Part shown: piece after piece, positions 52,417 to 60,530 of the stretch
How positions within the stretch are numbered: position 1 is the stretch's first letter
How the letters are laid out: each line of letters starts with the position of its first letter
Source: Lachnospiraceae bacterium
GTDB lineage: Bacteria; Bacillota; Clostridia; Lachnospirales; Lachnospiraceae
Direction of reading: 5' to 3'
DNA: 64,000 nucleotides
Assembly (NCBI GenBank): GCA_024680055.1
Contig: JAILCP010000006.1
Coordinates: 1-64,000, forward strand
Position numbers and translations under genes: made by a program
The notes under the pieces: model-generated
Seen by the model: only the letters and a program-made list of their open reading frames with translations
Databases searched by the model: none
What the model was told of the DNA's origin: nothing

Positions 52417-53304
52417 ATGAAGAAATTTCGTTACAGCCTGCTGCTCCTTATTGCACTTGCAATAGGAATGGCAGGCTGCGCAGCGCCTGAAACAAAAGAA
52501 GATACCGGGGCGGTGCAGCAACAGGTTCAGGCCTATGATGGGGAAGAGGCCTATATTACATTAAATGACAACAAACCACAATTTACAGATGAGGAAAAAA
52601 AGGATGTGACCCCCTTTGAAACCTACGGCGATTTGGATGAGCTTGGCCGTTGTACCACAGCCTTTGCCAATATTTGTACCGACATAATGCCAACGGAAAA
52701 ACGAGGAGAAATCGGTATGATTAAGCCATCGGGCTGGCATACGGTAAAATACAACGGATTGGTGGATGGAAACTATTTGTACAACCGTTGTCACCTGATC
52801 GGTTACCAGTTATCCGGAGAAAACGCCAATGAAAAGAATCTTATTACCGGCACAAGATATTTAAACGTGATTGGCATGCTGCCCTTTGAAGACATGGTGG
52901 CAGATTATGTAAAAGAAACAGGAAATCATGTTTTATATAGAGTTACTCCGGAATTTGAAGAGGACAACCTTTTGGCAACCGGGGTAAAAATGGAAGGCTG
53001 GTCCGTGGAAGATCAGGGAAAGGGCATTTGTTTTAACGTTTTTTGTTACAATGTGCAACCGGGAATTCACATTGATTATGCCACAGGAGACAGCGCCCTT
53101 GAGGAAAAAAGTGCCAAAGGATCTTCTGCCGGGGAAGAAAAACAATCTTATGTGGTGAACGATAATACTAAAAAAATTCACCTTCCAAGCTGTAACAGTG
53201 TAAAAGAAATGAAGGCGAAAAATCGCACCTATGTAGAGTCCACTTTAACAGATCTTGAAAAGATGGGATACAGCCCCTGTCAGAATTGTTTAGGTGATGA
53301 TTGA
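52417..53304 (+). CDS. Surface lipoprotein DNA/RNA endonuclease (NucA/EndA type)
   Basis: 295 residues. A lipobox GMAGCAAP follows the N-terminal hydrophobic stretch, so it is membrane-anchored outside. The nuclease domain (about 55-220) has YNRCHLIGYQLSGENANEKN and NLITGTRYLNVIG; the usual DRGH motif reads NRCH. The last 45 residues hold HLPSCNSVKEM and SPCQNC, a metal-binding (Ada-like) module seen at the end of some surface nucleases. Probably digests extracellular DNA or RNA for nutrition. Last gene of a long uninterrupted strand run from the attenuator. Confidence 0.85.
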   Translation: MKKFRYSLLLLIALAIGMAGCAAPETKEDTGAVQQQVQAYDGEEAYITLNDNKPQFTDEEKKDVTPFETYGDLDELGRCTTAFANICTDIMPTEKRGEIGMIKPSGWHTVKYNGLVDGNYLYNRCHLIGYQLSGENANEKNLITGTRYLNVIGMLPFEDMVADYVKETGNHVLYRVTPEFEEDNLLATGVKMEGWSVEDQGKGICFNVFCYNVQPGIHIDYATGDSALEEKSAKGSSAGEEKQSYVVNDNTKKIHLPSCNSVKEMKAKNRTYVESTLTDLEKMGYSPCQNCLGDD

Positions 53305-53330
53305 CATGGATTTTTTATCTAAGATATAAT
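53301..53330 (+). promoter_or_regulatory. Promoter of the small membrane protein gene
   Basis: TTGACA (53301-53306), 18-base spacer, TATAAT (53325-53330). It overlaps the end of the nuclease gene and begins a new unit. Confidence 0.8.
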
Positions 53331-53362
53331 GGATGCAATTGAGAAAATTGGAGGAATTTTAA

Positions 53363-53701
53363 ATGGACGTAAATCAAATCAAAGAACTTGTACTGTCTTT
53401 TATACCGTGGATGGTACTTGGTATAACAGTGGCCCTTGTTTATGCAAGATTTCAGCGCCAGGAAAAGGAAAAAGAGGGTGAGATTGTAAGTCAGCCAAAG
53501 ACCTACGGAGCCGAAGGATTGTGCGTTGGCGTGCTGGTGGGATCCGTGGTTGGACACTTTGTACCGTTGGATTATCGACTGGTTTCTTTAATCACAATGG
53601 GTATTGGACTAGTTGTTGGACTATTGGTAAAAAGAAGAGAGAATCCGGCAAAAAGTCAGAATAAAAGCCTTGACCCATACAAAAAAAAGCGCAAAAAGTA
53701 G
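53363..53701 (+). CDS. Small membrane protein of unknown function
   Basis: 112 residues with three hydrophobic spans (about 9-26, 54-66, 73-90) and a highly basic C terminus (KRRENPAKSQNKSLDPYKKKRKK) that should face the cytoplasm. No family was recognised. GGAGG precedes the ATG. It is the only gene between a promoter and the peptidase promoter. Confidence 0.7.
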   Translation: MDVNQIKELVLSFIPWMVLGITVALVYARFQRQEKEKEGEIVSQPKTYGAEGLCVGVLVGSVVGHFVPLDYRLVSLITMGIGLVVGLLVKRRENPAKSQNKSLDPYKKKRKK

Positions 53702-53773
53702 TAGAAATTGGAATTGGATGTGCTATAATTGGGGATGTGATAAGGCCCTACGGGGGAAAGGAGATATTTAATC

Positions 53774-54859
53774 ATGCAGATCAATTATGAAGAAAGACGC
53801 CAGAGAGTTCTGGAAAGAATGGAAAAGAGAGGACTTACACAGTTAATCGTTTCCGATCCACTTAGTATTCGTTTCCTCACAGGTATTTGGAACAATCCAT
53901 ATGAAAGATTATTTGGATTAATTCTCAAATCCAACGGTGAGCATGTAATGCTTTTAAACTACTTATATTTTATTTCCGATACAGGATTTAAAGAGGTATG
54001 GTTCAGCGATATGGACGACCAAATCGGTCTTATTGCAGAAAACATCGATCATGACAAGCCACTTGGAATTGACAAGGCTTGGCCTGCACGTTTCTTAATT
54101 CCGCTTCAGGAAAGAGTACCTGGACTTAAGACAGTTTGGGGTTCTGATTGTGTAGATGATGTTCGTGCCGCTAAGGATGAGCAGGAAATCGCACTTATGA
54201 AGAAAGCTTCTGAAATTAACGACCGCGTTATCGAGAGAACAAGAGATTACATCAAAGAAGGAATGTCCGAGAAACAGGTTGCAGACTTTATCGAAGAGAA
54301 CTTCTTAAAAGAAGGCGCAACAGGAACAAGTTTTGACACCATCGTTTGCTTTGGAGCCAATGCTGCAGACCAGCATCATGAGCCAAGCGAAGATGTGAAG
54401 TTAGAGGCAGGACAGTGTGTACTTGTTGATATGGGATGTGTATACGAAGGATATTGCTCCGATATGACAAGAACCTTCTACTGCAAATCCGTAGATCCGG
54501 AGCAGGCTGAAGTTCATGACATTGTTCGTGAAGCAGTTCGCAGAGCAGAAGAAGTAATTAAACCGGGCGTTAAGTTCAGCTTCATTGATAAACAGGCCAG
54601 AGATTACATTGATGAGAAGGGATACAGCAAATACTGGAAGATTCGTCTTGGACATTTCATTGGACAGCAGGATCACGAGTATGGTGATGTTTCTCCAATC
54701 AATGACAAGGAAGCAGAAGTTGGTAACATCTTCTCCATCGAGCCTGGTATTTACATCGAAGGTAAATACGGAGTTCGTATCGAAGACCTTGTACTTGTAA
54801 CAAAAGATGGATACGAGTTATTAAACCACGTAGAGAAGAAATACGAAATTGTTGGTTAA
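53774..54859 (+). CDS. Xaa-Pro peptidase (M24B, PepQ/aminopeptidase P family)
   Basis: 361 residues, the usual size. The C-terminal pita-bread fold has the five metal ligands: Asp in VDMGCVYEGYCSDMT (two Asp), His in GHFIGQQDHE, Glu in FSIEPGIYIEG and Glu in VRIEDLVLV. It cleaves Xaa-Pro bonds of peptides in the cytosol. Many GGA, GTT and CTT codons and a smooth frame suggest strong expression. GGAAAGGAG lies ahead of the start. A very strong terminator follows. Confidence 0.94.
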   Translation: MQINYEERRQRVLERMEKRGLTQLIVSDPLSIRFLTGIWNNPYERLFGLILKSNGEHVMLLNYLYFISDTGFKEVWFSDMDDQIGLIAENIDHDKPLGIDKAWPARFLIPLQERVPGLKTVWGSDCVDDVRAAKDEQEIALMKKASEINDRVIERTRDYIKEGMSEKQVADFIEENFLKEGATGTSFDTIVCFGANAADQHHEPSEDVKLEAGQCVLVDMGCVYEGYCSDMTRTFYCKSVDPEQAEVHDIVREAVRRAEEVIKPGVKFSFIDKQARDYIDEKGYSKYWKIRLGHFIGQQDHEYGDVSPINDKEAEVGNIFSIEPGIYIEGKYGVRIEDLVLVTKDGYELLNHVEKKYEIVG

Positions 54860-54880
54860 TCCATTGTAATTTTAGATTTA

Positions 54881-54932
54881 AAAGAGCATTGGCCTTGTGG
54901 TAGACCTACAGGCCATGCTCTTATTTTTTTTT
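54881..54932 (+). terminator. Terminator after the peptidase
   Basis: AAGAGCAT and GGCCT pair with AGGCC and TGCTCTT (one mismatch), loop near GTGGTAGACC, followed by about ten T. Confidence 0.92.
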
Positions 54933-55007
54933 ATATAGGGATTTAATTGAAATGTATTAATAGGACATATATAATGGTCTTAACTTACAATCAGTGTGGG
55001 AGAAAAT

Positions 55008-56375
55008 ATGGGAGAGAATGGAAAAACCAACAAGATTTTAGAGGGCGTTATCTGGAAAGAATTGGCCCTGTATTCGGTGCCTTTGATTATGGGAACCATT
55101 GTCCAGCAGCTTTACACCCTGGTGGACACGGTGGTGGTGGGCCGATTTGTGGGAAAAGAAGCCTTGGCCAGCGTAGGAGGCCCGGCCTCCATTATTACAA
55201 TGATTATCATTATGTTTTTTAACGGATTGGCCAACGGTGTTTCTGTAGTAACGGCCCATTGCGTAGGAGCAAGGGACCAAAAGAAACTGAAGGAAAGCGT
55301 GCATACGGCGTATCTTTTTTCCATTGTGGTCAGCATTGCCTTAAGTCTTTTGGGAGTTTTGGCAACCCCGTTTTTATTGGAGATTATGAAAACGCCTCAG
55401 GATATGATGGACCCGTCTTGTGAATACCTGCGAATTTATTTTGCCGGCGTTATTTTTACCCTGGTATACAATATGGGAGCGGCCATCATGCGTGCCATGG
55501 GAGATTCTACAAGACCTTTTATATTTTTGATTGTCAGCAGTGTGATCAACGTAATTTTGGACCTTTTTATGGTGGTGTACCTGGATATGGGCATTGCAGG
55601 AGCTGCCATTGCCACCATTATTGCCCAGTGTGTCAGTGCGATTTTAGCAACCCTGGCATTGATGAATTCTTATGCGGACATGAAACTCTCATTCCATGAG
55701 CTCAGGTTCCACAAAGCCGTGTTAAAAGAGGAACTTCGCATGGGGCTTCCGGGAGCACTGCAGTCCAGTATTATGGGACTAAGCGGTATTTTGCTTCAGA
55801 CCTGCATCAATACCTTTGGAACGGACATTGTGGCCGGATGGGCAGTGTACAACAAAGTGGATACCATCTGCTGGATTGCCTGCGGATCCTTATCCACTGC
55901 AGAAGCCACCTTTGTGGGACAAAACTTCGGCGCAAAAAAAATGGACCGTGTTTACAAAAGTATCCGGGCCAGTCTTTACATGGGACTTGCCATTACCATT
56001 TTTATCACCGGTATTATGCTGATTTTCAGCACGCCGATTTATGGTATCTTTTCAAAGGATCCAAAGGTCATTGCGTATGGTATCTACATGTTCCGCTTTT
56101 TGGCACCCTTTTACCTCATCGGTATTTTTATGGACAACATCAGCGGTGGACTTCGAGGTATGGGAGATGTATTTTGGCCAACCATTTTTACCTTTGGGGG
56201 TATGATTTTTGTCCGAATCCCATGGATTTTATTTGCCATGTACAAAAGCCATACCATAGCAACCATTATGCTCAGTTACCCCATTGGATGGACCGCTACC
56301 CTGGTATGTCTGGTACCGTATTACTTTTACCGCAAAAGAGAAAATAAAAATAAGTCTAATTTGTTAAAAAAATAG
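55008..56375 (+). CDS. MATE-family efflux transporter
   Basis: 455 residues from ATG 55008, which has GGGAG five bases ahead; an in-frame GTG at 54996 is the alternative. About twelve membrane spans. PLIMGTIVQQLYTLVDTVVVGRFVG and the second-half LGMPGALQSSIMGLSG-like segment (GLPGALQSSIMGLSGI) fit the NorM-type branch. Typically exports drugs or metabolites by Na+ or H+ antiport. Stands alone between two terminators. Confidence 0.92.
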   Translation: MGENGKTNKILEGVIWKELALYSVPLIMGTIVQQLYTLVDTVVVGRFVGKEALASVGGPASIITMIIIMFFNGLANGVSVVTAHCVGARDQKKLKESVHTAYLFSIVVSIALSLLGVLATPFLLEIMKTPQDMMDPSCEYLRIYFAGVIFTLVYNMGAAIMRAMGDSTRPFIFLIVSSVINVILDLFMVVYLDMGIAGAAIATIIAQCVSAILATLALMNSYADMKLSFHELRFHKAVLKEELRMGLPGALQSSIMGLSGILLQTCINTFGTDIVAGWAVYNKVDTICWIACGSLSTAEATFVGQNFGAKKMDRVYKSIRASLYMGLAITIFITGIMLIFSTPIYGIFSKDPKVIAYGIYMFRFLAPFYLIGIFMDNISGGLRGMGDVFWPTIFTFGGMIFVRIPWILFAMYKSHTIATIMLSYPIGWTATLVCLVPYYFYRKRENKNKSNLLKK

Positions 56376-56453
56376 AAAATTTAAAATTGGGGCATTGTTT
56401 TTCAGAAAAAAGAACTTTATACTATAGGTACAAAGGACAGGAAGGTGATTGCT

Positions 56454-57047
56454 ATGAGTAAATACAGAGTAATAACAATAAGTAGAGAATTCGGAAGTGG
56501 CGGTCGATTAATCGGTGTTGAACTTGCCAAACGATTAGGAATTACTTATTACGATAAAGAAATCATTGGTAAGGTTGGAGAGGAAACCGGTTTTAGCGAG
56601 CGTATCATTGAAGACTTGGGAGAGCACGCACCGGTGAAATCCATTTGGGCATACGCCATGGTGGGAAGAAGTCGTGACGGATTCTCTGTTGTGGACAGCA
56701 TCTACAGTGCTCAGGTTCAAATTATCAAGAAAATTGCTGAAGAGGAACCATGTGTCATTGTTGGACGTAATGCAGATTCCATTTTGGAAGATCGGGAGGA
56801 TGTCTTGAATGTCTTCATTCAGGGAGAACTTCCGGAGAAACTAAAGAGAGTGGAAGAGCTAACCGGAAAGAAAGATGCGGAAGCAAAGAAACTCATCAAA
56901 GAAACAGACAAGAAACGTCGTGTGAATTACGAGTATTGTACCAGCAGGAAGTGGGGAGTCAGAGAGAATTACGATGTGATTTTAAATACATCCGCAATCG
57001 GGTACGAAGCTTGTATCGATATTTTGGAACATTTATATAAAGGTTAA
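56454..57047 (+). CDS. Cytidylate kinase-like protein
   Basis: 197 residues from ATG 56454 with GGAAGG ahead; an in-frame GTG three codons earlier is weaker. The N terminus ISREFGSGGRLIGVELAKRL is a P-loop variant (GSGG) of the cytidylate-kinase-like family. Central VIVGRNADSIL and C-terminal KETDKKRRVNYEYCTSRKWG carry the expected lid Arg residues. The canonical CMP kinase Cmk is a different, larger protein, so this paralogue probably has another nucleotide or regulatory substrate. Confidence 0.82.
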   Translation: MSKYRVITISREFGSGGRLIGVELAKRLGITYYDKEIIGKVGEETGFSERIIEDLGEHAPVKSIWAYAMVGRSRDGFSVVDSIYSAQVQIIKKIAEEEPCVIVGRNADSILEDREDVLNVFIQGELPEKLKRVEELTGKKDAEAKKLIKETDKKRRVNYEYCTSRKWGVRENYDVILNTSAIGYEACIDILEHLYKG

Positions 57048-57055
57048 TGACAAAG

Positions 57056-57091
57056 TGGCTTTGAGGACGCTGTTCTCAAAGCCATTTTTTA
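57056..57091 (+). terminator. Terminator after the cytidylate-kinase-like gene
   Basis: TGGCTTTGAG pairs with CTCAAAGCCA around GACGCTGTT, then TTTTTT. Confidence 0.93.
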
Positions 57092-57106
57092 TCTGCCATC
57101 CGGACG

Positions 57107-57417
57107 GGAGGCAGAAAAGATGGCTGAAAGCAGAGAAATATCTGCTTGTCATGGTTACCTAGTCCCATATTCATAACCCCGGAAGCAGAAGAAATGACGA
57201 AAGGTAGAGAAATATCTGCTTGTCATGGTTATCTAGTCCCATATTCATACCTCCGGAAGCAGAAGAAATGACGAAAAGTAGAGAAATATCTGCTTGTCAT
57301 GGTTATCCAGTCCCATATTCATACTCCCAGAAGCAGAAGAAATGACGAAAAGTAGAAAATATCTGCTTGTCATGGTTACCTAGTTCCCTATTCATAACCC
57401 TGGAGGCAGAAGAAATA
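57107..57417. repeat. Four tandem 74-bp repeats plus a partial fifth
   Basis: Units at 57107-57180, 57181-57254, 57255-57328 (74 bp each), 57329-57401 (73 bp), and a 16-base start of a fifth at 57402-57417. The constant core is ATATCTGCTTGTCATGGTTA. Copies 2-4 differ by only a few bases; copy 1 is more diverged. Each holds a short hairpin, AGCAGA/TCTGCT or a G-U version. No open frame runs through it, and no spacer separates copies, so it is not CRISPR. It fills the gap between the kinase terminator and the ABC operon promoter. Confidence 0.93.
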
Positions 57418-57430
57418 CCGCCGTTAAGTA

Positions 57431-57463
57431 TTGACAACTTAAAAAAGTTAGTTTAAACTAACT
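57431..57463 (+). promoter_or_regulatory. ABC operon promoter with a perfect 18-bp palindromic operator
   Basis: TTGACA (57431-57436), 17-base spacer, TAAACT (57454-57459). The palindrome AGTTAGTTTAAACTAACT (57446-57463) covers the -10, as a TetR-type repressor site would. No repressor gene is adjacent in the window. Confidence 0.8.
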
Positions 57464-57489
57464 GAAGAATGAAGATAGGAGATGAGCAT

Positions 57490-58188
57490 ATGTTCCTGGA
57501 AATGAAAGATATAAAAAAGCATTTCGGAGAGGGCGAGAGCTATGTAGAAGTGCTGAAAGGGATTGATCTTTCCGTGGAGAAAGGCGAATTTTGTGTTTTG
57601 CTTGGACCTTCCGGTTCCGGAAAATCCACATTGCTAAATATTATCGGCGGAATTGATCGGGCAGATGGAGGAAGCATTACCATTAGCGGGGAAAAAACCG
57701 AGGATATGAACGATAAAAAACTGACGGAATATCGAAGAAAGCATTTGGGATATATTTTCCAGATGTATAATCTGATTCCTAATTTAACCGTTCGGGAAAA
57801 TATTGAGGTGGGTGCGTATTTAAGCGATAATCCCCTGGATGTGGACGAACTTTTAAATACCCTGGGATTGGCCGGACATGAGAGAAAACTGCCAAACCAG
57901 TTGTCCGGAGGACAGCAGCAACGCTGTGCCATTGGCCGGGCCATTGTGAAGAATCCGGATATATTGCTTTGTGATGAGCCCACAGGTGCCTTGGATTACA
58001 AGACCTCCAAGGAAATTTTAAAGTTGATTGAGACCGTCAATGAGAAATACAAAAACACCATTATTATGGTGACCCACAACGATGCCATAAAGAATATGGC
58101 GGATCGGGTGGTAAAATTACGTGATGGACAAATCCGAAGCAATGAGAAAATACAGCATAAGTTAAAAGCAGAAGAACTGGAGTGGTAG
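57490..58188 (+). CDS. ABC transporter ATP-binding protein (LolD/MacB type)
   Basis: 232 residues from ATG 57490, with AGGAG 8 bases ahead; an in-frame ATG seven codons earlier lies on that ribosome site. Motifs: GPSGSGKSTLLNII (Walker A), QLSGGQQQRCAIGRA (signature), ILLCDEPTGALD (Walker B), and MVTHN. It energises the following FtsX-family permease. First gene of a three-gene operon. Confidence 0.94.
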   Translation: MFLEMKDIKKHFGEGESYVEVLKGIDLSVEKGEFCVLLGPSGSGKSTLLNIIGGIDRADGGSITISGEKTEDMNDKKLTEYRRKHLGYIFQMYNLIPNLTVRENIEVGAYLSDNPLDVDELLNTLGLAGHERKLPNQLSGGQQQRCAIGRAIVKNPDILLCDEPTGALDYKTSKEILKLIETVNEKYKNTIIMVTHNDAIKNMADRVVKLRDGQIRSNEKIQHKLKAEELEW

Positions 58189-58198
58189 GAGGAAATCA

Positions 58199-60517
58199 AT
58201 GAAAAATCCATTGAATAAAAGAATCCTTCGAGAAATCAAGGATGACTTTGGAAAGTATGCGGTGATTTTTCTTCTGATGCTTTTTACCATATCATTTATT
58301 TCAGGATTTTTGGTGGCGGATGGAAGTATGATTAAGGCTTACAATGACAGCTTTGAAAAGTACAACGTGGAAAACGGCCATTTTGCCACAGAAAATGAGA
58401 TAAAAAAACTGCAGAAGAGAAATATCGAAGAGAATGAAATTGTAATCAACAAACAGTACTATGTGGAGCAACACCTGGAAAATGAAGGGATTATACGTAT
58501 CTATAAAAACAGGAAGTCGGTGAACAGGGTATGCCTGATGGAGGGAAAATTCCCTGAGGGTAAAAATGAAATCGCCATTGACCGAATGTTTGCTGACAAT
58601 CGCAACTTAAAGGTTGGACAGACCATTCAAACGGACGAAGAAACCTGGAAAATCACAGGGCTTGTGGCCCTTCCGGATTACAGCTGTTTGTTTGCGGATA
58701 ATAACGATACCATGTTTGATGCAGTGAATTTTGGCGTTGCAGTGGTCAGTGATGAGGCATTTCAAACCTTTGATAAGGACCATATGACCTTTGTATATGC
58801 TTGGAAATATAATAAGGAGCCGGAAAATGAAATCCGGGAAAAAGAGGTAAGCGAAGATTTGATGGATGCCTTAAACAGTGAGGTAACATTAACTGAGTTT
58901 GTCCCAAGATTTCAGAATCAGGCCATTATCTTTACAGGAGACGACATGGGTGGCGACCGGGCCGGCGTCATTGTGATTTTTTACATTATTATTGTAATCA
59001 TGGCCTTTGTATTTGGTATTACAAGTACCAATACCATAGAAAAAGAAGCTAATGTAATCGGAACCCTTAGGGCCAGCGGTTATACCAGAAAAGAGTTGAT
59101 TTTGCATTACATGTATACGCCTCTTTTGGTGACTTTAATCAGTGCCATTTTAGGAAATATTCTTGGATATACGGTGATGAAACATGTTTGCGCCGCCATG
59201 TATTACGGAAGTTACAGTCTGACAACCTATGTTACGGTGTGGAACGGAGAGGCGTTTTTACTCACAACCGTAATGCCAATTGTGTTAATGATGCTGATTA
59301 ACTTTTTGATTCTCTATAAAAAAATGAGATTGAGTCCGTTAAAATTCATACGAAGAGACCTAAGCGAAAACAAGAGAAAAAAGGCAATGAACTTAAATCC
59401 GGCCATGAAATTTTTTGCCAGATTCCGGCTTCGTGTGATTTTCCAGAACAGTTGGAATTACGTGGTTATGGTGATTGGTATTTTCTTTGCCAATGTGATG
59501 TTGTTTTTTGGCTTAATGATGCCGTCGGTACTTGATAATTATCAGGACCGCATTACGGAAAGCATGATTTGCAAATATCAATACATGCTAAATATGCCGG
59601 TGTCAAAAATGGATGATACCTACAAATTGAAAACCATGTTCCACGCTCTGACCTTTGAGCGGGAAGTGGAAACAGAAAATGAGGATGCGGAAAAATTCAG
59701 CGCCTACACCTTGAAAACCACAGACGAAAGCGCCATGCTGGAGGACGTTTTAATCTATGGTATTGAAAAGAACAGCAAGTACATAAATTTAAAGCTGGGC
59801 GATGATGATTTTTATATCTCTTCCGCCTATGCACAGAAATTTGGAATCAAAAAGGGAGATCAGGTGACCTTAAAGGAAAAATACGATAAGGATACCTACA
59901 CCTATACGGTCACCGGAATATACGATTACGACGATGCCATTTGCGCATTTATGACAAGACCGGAATTAAACAGGGAGTTCAACCTGGGAGAGGGCATGTT
60001 TGGAGGTTATTTTAGCAACAGCGAAATAACCGATGTGGACAGTAAATACATTGGAACCGTAATCGATAAAACGGCCCTGACCAAGGTCAGCAGGCAGCTA
60101 ACCGTTTCCATGGGGGGCATTATGAAATTAATCTCCGGCTTTGCTGTGATAATTTATATCATACTGATTTATCTGCTCAGTAAGCTGATCATAGAAAAAA
60201 ATGCCCACGCTATTTCCATGGCAAAAATACTGGGATATAAAAAGTTGGAAATCGCAAGGCTCTATGTGATTCCAACCAGCCTTGTGGTGGTTTTGGCCGT
60301 GGTATGCAGTGTGCCCATTGTAGATGAACTGGTAAAAATTATATGGATGGCCATGCTAAAAAGTATGCTGCCGGGATATTTACCATATCTTGTTTCCGTA
60401 GATGTTTATGTAAAAGTTATTGCACTGGGAATTATGGGATATGCACTGGTGGCACTTTTGGAACTGGTCAAAATCGGAAAGGTGCCAATGGACATGGCAT
60501 TGAAAAACGTGGAATAG
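58199..60517 (+). CDS. FtsX-family ABC permease
   Basis: 772 residues with one N-terminal span, a large extracytoplasmic region, three clustered spans (about 262-385), a second large region, and three more spans (about 635-770). This is the two-FtsX layout of MacB-like exporters of peptides or lipids. The end KVPMDMALKNVE resembles the family. 10 bases after the ATPase gene. The extracellular regions have a lysine/glutamate-rich, possibly coiled segment at 70-100. Confidence 0.88.
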   Translation: MKNPLNKRILREIKDDFGKYAVIFLLMLFTISFISGFLVADGSMIKAYNDSFEKYNVENGHFATENEIKKLQKRNIEENEIVINKQYYVEQHLENEGIIRIYKNRKSVNRVCLMEGKFPEGKNEIAIDRMFADNRNLKVGQTIQTDEETWKITGLVALPDYSCLFADNNDTMFDAVNFGVAVVSDEAFQTFDKDHMTFVYAWKYNKEPENEIREKEVSEDLMDALNSEVTLTEFVPRFQNQAIIFTGDDMGGDRAGVIVIFYIIIVIMAFVFGITSTNTIEKEANVIGTLRASGYTRKELILHYMYTPLLVTLISAILGNILGYTVMKHVCAAMYYGSYSLTTYVTVWNGEAFLLTTVMPIVLMMLINFLILYKKMRLSPLKFIRRDLSENKRKKAMNLNPAMKFFARFRLRVIFQNSWNYVVMVIGIFFANVMLFFGLMMPSVLDNYQDRITESMICKYQYMLNMPVSKMDDTYKLKTMFHALTFEREVETENEDAEKFSAYTLKTTDESAMLEDVLIYGIEKNSKYINLKLGDDDFYISSAYAQKFGIKKGDQVTLKEKYDKDTYTYTVTGIYDYDDAICAFMTRPELNREFNLGEGMFGGYFSNSEITDVDSKYIGTVIDKTALTKVSRQLTVSMGGIMKLISGFAVIIYIILIYLLSKLIIEKNAHAISMAKILGYKKLEIARLYVIPTSLVVVLAVVCSVPIVDELVKIIWMAMLKSMLPGYLPYLVSVDVYVKVIALGIMGYALVALLELVKIGKVPMDMALKNVE

Positions 60518-60530
60518 AAAGGGTGAAATC

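Noticed and set aside
57107..57417. Possible CRISPR array
   Set aside because: Units are contiguous 74-bp direct repeats with no unique spacers between them, and no cas genes are nearby.
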